Below, one piece after another: positions 7,294-15,826 of a DNA stretch of 64,000 nucleotides. The stretch comes from Streptomyces toxytricini (GTDB taxonomy: Bacteria > Actinomycetota > Actinomycetes > Streptomycetales > Streptomycetaceae), in contig NZ_BMTY01000006.1 in assembly GCF_014649915.1 (NCBI RefSeq), forward strand, positions 244,660 through 308,659. Reading direction: 5' to 3'. The position numbers were made by a program, and so were the translations under genes. How positions within the stretch are numbered: position 1 is the first letter of the stretch; each line of letters opens with the position of its first letter. Under the pieces are notes generated by a model. It worked only from the letters and a program-made list of their open reading frames with translations, was not told where the DNA came from and made no database searches.

Positions 7294-10164
7294 GTGTCGA
7301 CACCCGGGCCGCCCCCGTACGCCCTGCTGCCCCACCCGGCCGTCTTCCTGCCCGATCCGGTCCCGCGCCGCGGCCGCCTGGCCTTCTGGTCCCCGGAGGG
7401 CGCCCCGCTGCCCGACGCCGCGGGGATCCCCGACGCCGAGGCCGCACTGATCGACGTCGTCCGCCCGCACGGCAGGGGCGTGCGCACCCGCGTCGTGCCC
7501 GCCGTGGTCCTGCCCGTGGCCGGGGCGCTGCCGCTGCTCGTCCGCGCCGCCCGCAGCCCGGCCGCCCACCCCGCCACCCGGGCCTGGGCCACCGCCGCCA
7601 CGCAGGCGCTCGCCCTCGTCACCCGGGGCCGCCTGCTGCCCGGCCTCACCGCCGACGACACCGACGCCTGGCGGGCCGGCCCCCTCGCCGCCGAGGACGT
7701 CGCGGCGCTGCGCGCGGTCGCCGCCGCCCTGCCCGCCGAAGGCCACGCAGTGCCGCTGCCCGGCCGCCGCCCCGTCTCGCTGCCCGAGCCGGAGGCGCTG
7801 GTCCGGGCGTTCCTCGACGCCGTCGCCGACTGCCTGCCGCGCACCCCGGCCGCGCCCGTCGCCGCCGGGCTGCCGTTCGCCGCGCAGGAGCCGCAGAGGG
7901 TGCCCGCGCTGCGCGACTGGGCGGCCCGGATCGCCGACGGCGCCGACGCGGGGGTAGGGCTGTCGCTGCGGCTGGACCTGTCCTCCTTCAGCCTCTTCGA
8001 CGACACCGGACCGGACCCAGCCCCCGACTCCGAAGGCGCCCCGCAGGCCGAGGTCCGCCGGGCCGGGGCCGCCGTCGTCCAGGTGCACAGCCTGTCCGAC
8101 CCGACGCTCGTCACCGACGCCGGAGCGCTGTGGGCGGGCACCGCGCCCGCCGGGTTCGGGCCCCGCGCCCGGATCGACGCCGTCCTCGCCCTGCGCCGGG
8201 CCGCCCGCGTCTGGCCGCCGCTGCTGCGGCTGCTGGACCAGCCCGCCCCCGACGCGCTCGCCCTGTCCGACCCCGAGCTGGAGGACCTGCTCGGCACCGC
8301 CGCGGACCGGCTCGCCGCCGCCGGCGTCCCCGTCCACTGGCCGCGCGAGCTCGCCCGTACGCTCACCGCGACGGCGACCGTCCGGGCCACGGCCCCCGGC
8401 TCCGCCATCGACGGCACGGCCTTCTTCGACGCCGCGCACCTCTTCGCGTTCTCCTGGGAGATCGCCCTCGGCGGCGACCGGCTCACCCCCTCCGAGATGG
8501 ACGCCCTCGCCGACGCCCACCGCCCGGTGGTCCGGCTGCGCGACCAGTGGGTGCGCGTCGACCCGGAGCTCGTCCGCAAGGCCCGCAAACGCGACCTCGG
8601 CCTGCTGGATCCGGTGGACGCGCTGACCGCCGTCCTCACCGGGACCGCCGAGGCCGACGGCGAGCCGGTGGAGGCCGTCCCCGTCGGCGCGCTCGCGGCG
8701 CTGCGCGACCGGCTCACCGCCGAGCTCGCACCGCTGCCGCAGCCGCCCGGCCTGAAGGCCACCCTGCGGGACTACCAGGCCCGCGGCCTGGCCTGGCTGG
8801 ACCTGATGACCTCGCTCGGGCTCGGCGGCTGCCTCGCCGACGACATGGGCCTCGGCAAGACCGTCACGCTGATCGCGCTCCACCTGCACCGCGACCGCCC
8901 CGAGCCGACGCTGGTCGTGTGCCCGGCCTCGCTGCTCGGCAACTGGCAGCGGGAGATCGAGAAGTTCGCGCCCGGCGTGCCCGTGCGCCGCTTCCACGGC
9001 GGCGACCGCAGCCTCGACGGCCTGGCCGGCGGGTTCGTCCTCACCACGTACGGGACGATGCGGGCCGCCGCCGCCCGGCTGGCCGCCCAGCCGTGGGGCC
9101 TGGTCGTCGCGGACGAGGCGCAGCACGTCAAGAACCCGCACTCGGCGACCGCGAAGGCGCTGCGGACCATCCCGGCCCCGGCGCGGGTGGCGCTCACCGG
9201 GACGCCCGTGGAGAACAACCTCTCCGAGCTGTGGGCGCTGCTCGACTGGACGACGCCGGGGCTGCTCGGCCCGCTGGCGGCGTTCCGCGCGCGCCACGCG
9301 CGGCCGGTGGAGCACCAGTCGGAGGAGGACGGCGGGAACGAGGCAGCGGTCGCCCGGCTCGCCGCGCTCGTCCGGCCGTTCCTGCTGCGCCGCCGCAAGA
9401 GCGACCCCGGCATCGCGCCCGAACTGCCGCCGAAGACCGAGACCGACCACCCCGTGCCGCTCACCCGTGAGCAGGCCTCGCTGTACCGGGCCGCCGTCGA
9501 CGAGGCGATGGCCGTGATCGAGGGCAGCGGGGGGATGGAGCGCCGCGGCATGATCATGAAGCTGCTGGCGTCGCTGAAGCAGATATGCAACCACCCCGCG
9601 CAGTACCTGAAGGAGGAGCGCCCCCGGATCGCGCACCGCTCGGGGAAGCTGGCGCTGCTCGACGAGCTGCTCGACACGATCCTCGCCGAGGACGGGGCGG
9701 TACTGGTGTTCACGCAGTACGTGACGATGGGCCGGATCATCGAGCGGCACCTGGCGGCGCGGGGCATCCCGCACCAGTTCCTGCACGGCGGCACCCCGGT
9801 CGCGCGGCGCGAGGAGCTGGTGCGCGGCTTCCAGGCGGGGGAGGTGCCGGTGTTCCTGCTGTCGCTGAAGGCCGCGGGGACGGGCCTGAACCTGACGCGC
9901 GCCGGGCACGTCGTGCACTTCGACCGCTGGTGGAACCCGGCCGTCGAGGAGCAGGCCACCGACCGGGCGCACCGGATCGGCCAGGAGCGGCCCGTGCAGG
10001 TGCACCGGCTCATCGCCGAGGGGACCGTCGAGGACCGGATCGCCGAACTCCTCGCCTCCAAGCGGGCGCTGGCCGAGGCGGTGCTCGGATCGGGCGAGGC
10101 CGCGCTGACCGAGCTGACCGACCGTGAGCTCGCCGACCTCGTGTCCCTGCGGAGGCCCGCATGA
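7294..10164 (+). CDS. SNF2-family DEAD/DEAH helicase
   Basis: A 956-residue Swi2/Snf2-type ATPase. The N-terminal half (to about residue 450) is the bacterial SNF2-associated region. Walker A DDMGLGKT is at ~516, DEAQ motif II at ~606, and the second RecA lobe carries the SLKAAGTGLNLT and AHRIGQ motifs (~862-895). Such proteins translocate on double-stranded DNA; the bacterial role is uncertain, with repair or RNA polymerase recycling suggested. GTG at 7294 has GAGGAGG 4-5 nt upstream. Its stop overlaps the ATG of the SWIM zinc-finger gene (ATGA), implying coupled translation of a helicase/zinc-finger pair. Confidence 0.92.
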   Translation: MSTPGPPPYALLPHPAVFLPDPVPRRGRLAFWSPEGAPLPDAAGIPDAEAALIDVVRPHGRGVRTRVVPAVVLPVAGALPLLVRAARSPAAHPATRAWATAATQALALVTRGRLLPGLTADDTDAWRAGPLAAEDVAALRAVAAALPAEGHAVPLPGRRPVSLPEPEALVRAFLDAVADCLPRTPAAPVAAGLPFAAQEPQRVPALRDWAARIADGADAGVGLSLRLDLSSFSLFDDTGPDPAPDSEGAPQAEVRRAGAAVVQVHSLSDPTLVTDAGALWAGTAPAGFGPRARIDAVLALRRAARVWPPLLRLLDQPAPDALALSDPELEDLLGTAADRLAAAGVPVHWPRELARTLTATATVRATAPGSAIDGTAFFDAAHLFAFSWEIALGGDRLTPSEMDALADAHRPVVRLRDQWVRVDPELVRKARKRDLGLLDPVDALTAVLTGTAEADGEPVEAVPVGALAALRDRLTAELAPLPQPPGLKATLRDYQARGLAWLDLMTSLGLGGCLADDMGLGKTVTLIALHLHRDRPEPTLVVCPASLLGNWQREIEKFAPGVPVRRFHGGDRSLDGLAGGFVLTTYGTMRAAAARLAAQPWGLVVADEAQHVKNPHSATAKALRTIPAPARVALTGTPVENNLSELWALLDWTTPGLLGPLAAFRARHARPVEHQSEEDGGNEAAVARLAALVRPFLLRRRKSDPGIAPELPPKTETDHPVPLTREQASLYRAAVDEAMAVIEGSGGMERRGMIMKLLASLKQICNHPAQYLKEERPRIAHRSGKLALLDELLDTILAEDGAVLVFTQYVTMGRIIERHLAARGIPHQFLHGGTPVARREELVRGFQAGEVPVFLLSLKAAGTGLNLTRAGHVVHFDRWWNPAVEEQATDRAHRIGQERPVQVHRLIAEGTVEDRIAELLASKRALAEAVLGSGEAALTELTDRELADLVSLRRPA

Positions 10165-11375
10165 TCACCGCGCGGGACGACCGCCGCCGCACCTTCGCCG
10201 CCCTCCCCGCCGGCGCGGAGGCGGCCACCTGGTGGGGCAGGGCCTGGGCGGCGTCGCTGGAGCGGGCCGCGCCCGACGCGGCGCGCCTGGCGCGGGGGCG
10301 GGCGTACGCGGCGGAGGGGCACGTCGAGGCCGTCACGGTCACGCCCGGCCGGATCGTCGCCTACGTACGGGGCAGCCGGGCGCGCCCGTACCGGACGGAG
10401 CTGGGCCTCGGGGTGCTCGCCGAAGCCGCGTGGGAAGAGCTGCTGGAGGCCGTCGCCGCCGATCCGGCGGCGCTGGCCGCCCTGCTGGAGCGGGAGGTTC
10501 CGCGGGTGCTGGCGGAGTCCGTCCTCCCAGGGCCGGGCGAGCTCCTGCCGCGCTGCTCCTGCCCCGACACCGGCCGGCCGCCGTGCAAGCACGCCGCGGC
10601 GCTGTGCCACCGGGCGGCCCGCCTCTTCGACGAGGACCCGTTCGCCCTGCTCCTGCTGCGCGGCCGCGGCGAGCGGGAGCTGACCGCCGAGCTGGCCCGC
10701 CGCAACGCCGCCCACGCCGCGCGGGAGCGGCCCGCCGCAGCGGCCGGCTTCCCCGGCGTCCCGGCGCGCGCGGCCCTCGCCCGCACGGTGCTGCCGCCGC
10801 TCCCCGCCCCGGCGGCGGCCCCGGCCGCGCCCGCGGCGCCGCCCGGCTGGCCGCACGACCCCGCGATACCGGGCGCACCGGACCCGCTGGCCCTGGACCA
10901 GCTCGCCGCGGACGCGGCCGCCCGGGCCCTGGCGCTGCTGGCCACCGGCGAGGACCCGTTCGGCGGGCTCAGCCTGTGGCAGGACGCCGTCCGGCTGGCC
11001 TCCGCCCACCACACGGCCGGCCTCACCGGGCCGGCCCGCACCCTCTACCGGGAGCTGGCCCGCGCCACCGGGCGGACCACGACGGACCTGGCGCGGGCCG
11101 CGGCCGCCTGGCGGCAGGGCGGCCCGGCCGGCCTCGCCGCCCTGGAGGAGCCCTGGGATCCGCCGGCCGGCCCCTTCGACCGGGCCCGCCCGGCGCTGCT
11201 CGCCGCCGCGCAGGGCTCCTTCCGCCCGGAGCGCAACCGGCTCACCTGCACAACGCGCCAGCTCCGGCTGGGCCGTGACGGGCTCTGGTACGCGTACGAG
11301 TCCCGGCCGGGCGCCGAGGACTGGTGGCCGACGGGCAGGCCCTCGTCGGACCCGGTCAGCGCCCTGGCGGGCTGA
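10161..11375 (+). CDS. SWIM zinc-finger protein
   Basis: A 404-residue protein with a SWIM finger CSC-PD-(n)-CKHAAALCHR at about residues 130-150, the CxCx(n)CxH zinc ligand set. The remainder is Ala/Arg/Pro-rich, with a central alanine-proline linker (~200-235). SWIM domains are thought to bind DNA or proteins, and SNF2 helicases often have such partners. Its ATG overlaps the helicase stop by 4 nt, so the two are probably made in fixed ratio and act together; this is inference from coupling. The 3' end overlaps the convergent HAD-like gene by 20 nt. Confidence 0.85.
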   Translation: MITARDDRRRTFAALPAGAEAATWWGRAWAASLERAAPDAARLARGRAYAAEGHVEAVTVTPGRIVAYVRGSRARPYRTELGLGVLAEAAWEELLEAVAADPAALAALLEREVPRVLAESVLPGPGELLPRCSCPDTGRPPCKHAAALCHRAARLFDEDPFALLLLRGRGERELTAELARRNAAHAARERPAAAAGFPGVPARAALARTVLPPLPAPAAAPAAPAAPPGWPHDPAIPGAPDPLALDQLAADAAARALALLATGEDPFGGLSLWQDAVRLASAHHTAGLTGPARTLYRELARATGRTTTDLARAAAAWRQGGPAGLAALEEPWDPPAGPFDRARPALLAAAQGSFRPERNRLTCTTRQLRLGRDGLWYAYESRPGAEDWWPTGRPSSDPVSALAG

Positions 11376-11928
11376 CCCCGCCGGACCCTGCCGGACCGAG
11401 CCGGTCGGCCCAGGCGTGCAGGGCCGCGAAGTCGCGGTCGCGCAGCCCGCGGCGGGGGTGGATGCGCAGCAGCAGCGCGGGCGCGGGGTGGTGGGCGGCG
11501 ACCCACGCCCGGTCCCGCGCGTTGATCATGTCGTCCACCCAGGCGAAGGGGCGGCCCGCAGCCCACTCGACGAGCGTGCGGGTCTTCCAGGACAGCCCGT
11601 GGGGGTCGCGTGCAAACAGGTCGGGCCATGCGATGTACGGGATGTCGCCGGGCAGGCCTATGTGCGGGGCGACCAGCGTGTTGGCCTCGTCCATCCACGT
11701 CGTGGCCCAGACCAGTTCGTACGGCAGGGCCTGCAGCCGGGCGCCGTGCCCGGGGTGCAGCAGGACGCGCGCGCCGCGGCGGGCCGACCGGGAGTTCGGG
11801 CGCCGGAACGACATCCACACCGAGGGGTGCATGCGGTGGCTGGTGTAGCCGCGGAGCCCCGCGGCGTACGAGCGGAAGGGGTTGAGGGGGCCGTCCACGT
11901 CGAGGAGGAGCAGCGGGCGCTGGGTCAT
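11356..11928 (-). CDS. HAD-like phosphatase domain protein
   Basis: A 190-residue cytoplasmic protein with HAD motifs: LLDVDGPLN (motif I, residues ~8-16), WATTWMDEAN (motif II with Thr), a Lys in SWKTRTL (motif III) and WVDDMINARD (motif IV). Known HAD proteins are mostly phosphatases acting on small molecules; the substrate here is unknown. Start is the ATG at 11928. The gene is divergent from the chaplin and its 3' end overlaps the SWIM gene. Confidence 0.75.
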   Translation of the reverse strand: MTQRPLLLLDVDGPLNPFRSYAAGLRGYTSHRMHPSVWMSFRRPNSRSARRGARVLLHPGHGARLQALPYELVWATTWMDEANTLVAPHIGLPGDIPYIAWPDLFARDPHGLSWKTRTLVEWAAGRPFAWVDDMINARDRAWVAAHHPAPALLLRIHPRRGLRDRDFAALHAWADRLGPAGSGGVSPPGR

Positions 11929-11946
11929 GGGACGGCCATACCCGCT

Positions 11947-11981
11947 ACTCGATCGGGTGAAATGCCCTGCCCCTCTATAAC
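11947..11981 (+). promoter_or_regulatory. Possible chaplin promoter and operator
   Basis: TATAAC at 11976-11981 is a plausible -10 for the chaplin gene, but I see no matching -35. In its place is an imperfect palindrome, ACTCGATCGGGT (11947-11958). This arrangement would suit an activator-dependent or alternative-sigma promoter. It is a weak call from sequence only. Confidence 0.3.
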
Positions 11982-12053
11982 CCGAATGGGTTTACCGCGT
12001 TGTTCCGGTGCGGGTACATGGCCCGTGAACTTCTCCGGAAGGCAGGGAATCTG

Positions 12054-12740
12054 ATGCGTCACAGTCGCCGTAATGGCCTGATCGCGACGGCGGTCGCGGG
12101 AGGGGGACTCGCGGTCGCGGGTGTGAGCGGCTTCGCGTATGCCGACGCGGACGCGAGCGGCTCGGCCAAGAGCTCGCCGGGGCTGCTGTCCGGGAACCTG
12201 ATCCAGCTGCCCGTGAACACCCCGGTCAACGTGTGCGGGAACACCGTGAACATCGTGGGCCTGCTCAATCCGGCGGCCGGCAACAGCTGTGCCAACACCG
12301 GCTCGGGCAAGGCGTCCTCTCCGTCCGGGGGCAGCAGCACCGGCGGCGGCTCCCACGCGGAGGGCGGGGCGACCGGGTCGCCCGGTGTCGTCTCCGGCAA
12401 CGGCATCCAGCTGCCGGTCGCCCTCCCCGTCAACGTCAGCGGCAACTCCGTGAACGTCGTCGGCATCGGCAACCCCTCCGTCGGCAACAGCTCCGTCAAC
12501 GGCGAGCAGCCGAAGCCGCCGCAGCCGGTCGAGCCGGCGAAGCCGGTCAAGCCGGTCACGCCCGCCAAGCCGGCGCAGCCGGTCGCGCCGCCGAAGGAGC
12601 AGCCGGTGGTCGAGGCCGCCCCGCCGAAGGGCCCGGCCCTCGCCCACACCGGCGCCGACGGCATGGGCTACCTCGCGCCCGCCGCGGGCGGCATCCTCCT
12701 CGGTGGCGCGCTGCTGTACCGGCGGTTCCGCGTCCAGTAG
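12054..12740 (+). CDS. Long chaplin with sortase anchor
   Basis: Surface-active protein that coats aerial hyphae. The 228-residue precursor has a signal peptide (~1-35, ending AYADADA), a first chaplin domain (~40-80, LPVNTPVNVCGNTVN...GNSC), a second (~105-145, LPVALPVNVSGNSVN...GNSS), a proline-rich wall-spanning linker (~150-195) and a C-terminal LAHTG sorting signal with membrane segment and basic tail. It therefore belongs with the long ChpA-C class that sortase attaches to the wall. Oddly, the second domain has serines where both chaplin cysteines should be. ATG at 12054 follows GGCAGGGA. Confidence 0.9.
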   Translation: MRHSRRNGLIATAVAGGGLAVAGVSGFAYADADASGSAKSSPGLLSGNLIQLPVNTPVNVCGNTVNIVGLLNPAAGNSCANTGSGKASSPSGGSSTGGGSHAEGGATGSPGVVSGNGIQLPVALPVNVSGNSVNVVGIGNPSVGNSSVNGEQPKPPQPVEPAKPVKPVTPAKPAQPVAPPKEQPVVEAAPPKGPALAHTGADGMGYLAPAAGGILLGGALLYRRFRVQ

Positions 12741-12753
12741 GCGGCACCGCCGG

Positions 12754-13494
12754 TCAGGGCGGGGCGGCCGCCGCGGCATCCGGCACCGCGCCGGCATCCG
12801 GAGCCGCCGTCACGCCGGGCCCGGCCTCGGGGACCGCGGGCTGCGGGGGGATGCGCCAGGCGTCCAGGACCGCATCGATCCGCGCGGCCAGCCGGGCGCG
12901 GGCCGCGAACCGCGGCACCCCCGCCATCAGCAGCGCGTCGTACTCGGTGTCGGTGTGCCGCACGGCCGCCCGCACCGCCACGTACACGGCGGGCTCGTCC
13001 AGGGCCCTGCCGGCCGCGGTACGCCCCACCCGGCCGCTGCCCCGCACCGAGGCGTGCGCGGCGATGGCCTGCGCCCGCTCCGCCGGGCAGCCGGGGAACA
13101 GCCGCAGGATCTCCGCGGCGAACGCCGCCGTGAAGCGGACGTCCTCGGCGGCCCGCCGCAGCCGGTCCCGCTCGCGGCGGCGCGCCCGCGCCTCCGCGTC
13201 AGCCAGGCAGGCCCGCTCCGCCCGGGCCAGCGCGGCGTCCTCCACGTAGACGCCCTGCCGCTCGTGGCGGTGGCGGCGCCTGTTGAAGCGGACGACGACC
13301 GCCGACAGCGAACTCCCCTCCCTGGCCCGCCGGGTGAGCGCCGCGTCCCCGCGCGGCAGGTAGACCAGGTGCCCGAGGTCCGCGCAGTCCAGGCAGCGCG
13401 GCACACCGGCCTCGCGCACCAGGTGCCGCAGCGGGCCGCGGCGGCACTGCGCGCAGTGCACCGGCTTCGCCGACTCGAACACGACCAGGCTCAT
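12754..13494 (-). CDS. DUF2293 domain protein
   Basis: A 246-residue protein of a conserved but uncharacterised actinobacterial family. The N-terminus has a possible zinc ribbon (CAQCRRGPL, then CLDC, residues ~13-38), followed by a basic HRHERQGVYVEDAALARAE segment and the DUF2293 region (~100-220) with ILRLFPGCPAERAQAIAAHAS and GRVGRTAAGRAL. It is predicted cytoplasmic. I chose the ATG at 13494 (MSLVVFESAK); the frame is open further upstream without a convincing start. A nucleic-acid role is plausible but not shown. Confidence 0.75.
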   Translation of the reverse strand: MSLVVFESAKPVHCAQCRRGPLRHLVREAGVPRCLDCADLGHLVYLPRGDAALTRRAREGSSLSAVVVRFNRRRHRHERQGVYVEDAALARAERACLADAEARARRRERDRLRRAAEDVRFTAAFAAEILRLFPGCPAERAQAIAAHASVRGSGRVGRTAAGRALDEPAVYVAVRAAVRHTDTEYDALLMAGVPRFAARARLAARIDAVLDAWRIPPQPAVPEAGPGVTAAPDAGAVPDAAAAAPP

Positions 13495-13573
13495 GACGGT
13501 GTGATACCGCCGTCCGGGCCGGTTATCACCTTGCCGCGCAGGCCCGTTGCCCCGGCTCGCGGGCCGGCCGGGC

Positions 13574-15019
13574 TCAGACCAGGCGGCGGATCTCGCCGCG
13601 GACCCGGTAGAACCCGCCGGAGGCCGCATGCAGCCCCTCGACCAGGTACCGGGCGCCCGGCTCCCTGATGCCCCGCGGGAACTGCACGTTCCACGACGGC
13701 TCGTAGCCGCCCGACACCACGTGCACCCGCAGCCGCCCGCCCTGCTGGACGCACTCCACCACCACTCCGTCCACCGGAGCGGCCGCCGCCGGGACGACCG
13801 CCACGGCCGCCGCCGAGGCAGCCGGGGTGTAGACGGGCAGCGCCGCCGCGGACTTCACGTCCACCGCCGTCGGCACCGTGCCCTCCCGGGCCGCCGAGAT
13901 CGCGGCCTCGCTCGCGTCCACGCACACCAGCGAGCCGTCCGTCGTCACCAGGTACAGCCGCTCGTCCAGGTACTGCATGGACAGCGCCGAGCCGCTGCCC
14001 GTCCCGAGCTTCCACAGCCGGCGCCCGTCCGCGTCGAAGCAGTACACCGACGAGGACGAGTCGCCCGCGAAGACGTGCCGGCCGTCCGGCGACGTCGCGC
14101 ACGAGTACACCGCCGCGTCACACCGGAACGTCGCCTCCAGCGCGCCCGTCTCCTTCGACAGCCGCTGGACGCAGTGCCGGGCCGTGCCCGCGAAGACGGC
14201 GTGGTCCTCCTGCCAGCCGAACAGCACCTGCCCGTTGGTCCGCGTGTGCCACAACTCGCCGCTGCCGTCGGGTGCGTAGGCGGTGACGCCGTCCACGTGG
14301 CCGTGGTACACGGCGTCCTCGTCGGCCCGGACCATCCACGCCTGCGCCCCCGACGACTTCCGCGACCACTGGAACTCGTCCTCGTGGTCGATCACCGTCA
14401 GGCCGCCGTTCGCGTCCGCGACGTTCAGCACGCCCTCGCGGATGTCCAGCCAGAAGATGTCGACGTCCTCCGCGATGTCGTACGCCTTGAACGGCACTTT
14501 CGAGGAGAGGTCGTACACGGCGCCGTCGTCACACCCGGCGTAGATCCAGAACTCGTCCGCCACCAGGCACTTGACCCCGTCCGGCAGCGAGTAGCGGGCC
14601 AGCACCTCGCCGCCGTGGCTCAGCGTGTAGACGTCGCCCGCCTGGTTGCCGACCCAGCAGCGGTCCTCGTCGACGTGGATCCCGAAGGCCGAGGCACCCG
14701 TGCGGAACCGCCACAGCACCGGGGCGACCGCCCGCGCCGTCGAGGGTGCCGAGGCCACCTGGCGGCGCGTCACCGGGCGCGCCGCGCGCTGCCCCCGGAC
14801 CGCTGGCGCGTACCCCTTGCGGACCTTCTCGCCGATCTTCTTCGCGGCCGCAGCACGCGCCCTCTCGGCGGTCGGGAACGACGACTGCTGGACCTGGCCG
14901 GCGGCCCCGATGCGCCCGTACCGCACCACCACGGTGGTGCCGTCCACGACGACCTCGTAGAACTTGTGCGCCCCGCCGCCGTCCTGCGACAGCTCCAGGT
15001 ACGTGGTCTCGCGAGCCAT
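13574..15019 (-). CDS. WGR domain protein with beta-propeller
   Basis: A 481-residue cytoplasmic protein. Residues ~1-85 form a WGR domain (YGRIGAAGQVQ followed by KKIGEKVRKGY), the fold found in PARPs and MolR-type proteins that binds nucleic acid ends. Residues ~110-390 read as repeated beta-propeller blades of the PQQ-like type (GNQAGDVYTLSHGGEVLARY, CDDGAVYDL, SVYCFDADGRRLWKL). A C-terminal ~90-residue domain follows. The ATG at 15019 has a good GGAGGGG about 6 nt upstream. Function unknown; the mix suggests a nucleic-acid-responsive scaffold. Confidence 0.8.
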   Translation of the reverse strand: MARETTYLELSQDGGGAHKFYEVVVDGTTVVVRYGRIGAAGQVQQSSFPTAERARAAAAKKIGEKVRKGYAPAVRGQRAARPVTRRQVASAPSTARAVAPVLWRFRTGASAFGIHVDEDRCWVGNQAGDVYTLSHGGEVLARYSLPDGVKCLVADEFWIYAGCDDGAVYDLSSKVPFKAYDIAEDVDIFWLDIREGVLNVADANGGLTVIDHEDEFQWSRKSSGAQAWMVRADEDAVYHGHVDGVTAYAPDGSGELWHTRTNGQVLFGWQEDHAVFAGTARHCVQRLSKETGALEATFRCDAAVYSCATSPDGRHVFAGDSSSSVYCFDADGRRLWKLGTGSGSALSMQYLDERLYLVTTDGSLVCVDASEAAISAAREGTVPTAVDVKSAAALPVYTPAASAAAVAVVPAAAAPVDGVVVECVQQGGRLRVHVVSGGYEPSWNVQFPRGIREPGARYLVEGLHAASGGFYRVRGEIRRLV

Positions 15020-15103
15020 GACAGACCCCTCCCCAAGGTCGGGCCGACGGCTCCGTCCCGCCGGTGATCCCTTCGGGGACGAAGCTAGGGGCGGGCACTG
15101 ACA

Positions 15104-15757
15104 ATGGGAGCCGTGCACCTGGAACCGATCACCTGGCAGCGGATGGCCGAGCGGCTCGCCGGCCACCTGGACGAGGGCGCGCCCGCCGAGGACCCGCCGG
15201 CCTGGCAGCGCGTCGGCATCGACGGCGCGCCCGCCGCGGACACCGGCGGCCTCGCCGCCCTGCTCGCCGACGCCCTGCGCGCCCGCGGCCGCGCCGTCCT
15301 CACCGTCCCCGCCGAGGGGTTCCTGAGGCCCGCCTCCCTGCGGTTCGAGCACGGCCGCCGGGACGCCGACTCCTACCTCTCCGGCTGGTACGACACCGGA
15401 GCCCTGTGGCGGGAGGTGTTCGGCCCGACCGACCCGGGCGGCAGCGGGCGGGTCCTGCCCGACCTGTGGGACCCGGCGACCGACCGCGCCACCCGCAGCC
15501 CCTACGCCGAACTCCCGCCCGGCGCCGCGGTCATCGTGCACGGGCCGCTGCTGCTGGGCCACTGGTTCCCCTTCGACCTCAGCGTGCACATCCGCCTCTC
15601 CCCGGGGGCGCTGGCGCGCCGCACGGGAGAGGCCGAGCGCTGGACCCTGCCCGCCTTCGCCCGCTACGAGGCCGAGACCGACCCCGCGGGCCTCGCCGAC
15701 GCCGTCGTCCGGGCCGACGACCCCCGTCACCCCGCCTGGACCGGCCTGCGCCGCTGA
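15104..15757 (+). CDS. Uridine/nucleoside kinase-like protein with degenerate P-loop
   Basis: A 217-residue protein related to uridine-kinase-like proteins of Streptomyces. The segment LRFEHGRRDADSYLSGWYDTGALWREV and the HIRLSPGALARRTGE lid-like region are family features. The expected Walker A at residues ~37-46 reads VGIDGAPAADTGG and lacks the GK[ST] lysine, so ATP-dependent catalysis is doubtful. ATG at 15104 has no leader signal; a GTG at 15113 with GGGAG upstream is an alternative. It is divergent from the WGR gene and convergent with the pseudouridine operon. Confidence 0.65.
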   Translation: MGAVHLEPITWQRMAERLAGHLDEGAPAEDPPAWQRVGIDGAPAADTGGLAALLADALRARGRAVLTVPAEGFLRPASLRFEHGRRDADSYLSGWYDTGALWREVFGPTDPGGSGRVLPDLWDPATDRATRSPYAELPPGAAVIVHGPLLLGHWFPFDLSVHIRLSPGALARRTGEAERWTLPAFARYEAETDPAGLADAVVRADDPRHPAWTGLRR

Positions 15758-15782
15758 CCGCCCGGACGCCCACTGCTGGCTC

Positions 15783-15826
15783 CCGGACGCCCGGACGCCC
15801 GGACGCCCGGCCGTCACGGGCGTCCG
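15783..15826. terminator. Repeat-built hairpin between convergent genes
   Basis: CGGACGCCCG (15800-15809) pairs with CGGGCGTCCG (15817-15826) around a 7-nt loop that contains the PfkB-gene stop codon. The left arm is preceded by two more copies of the 8-bp unit cggacgcc (from 15784), so several registers of the hairpin are possible. It probably terminates transcription from one or both sides. Confidence 0.6.
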
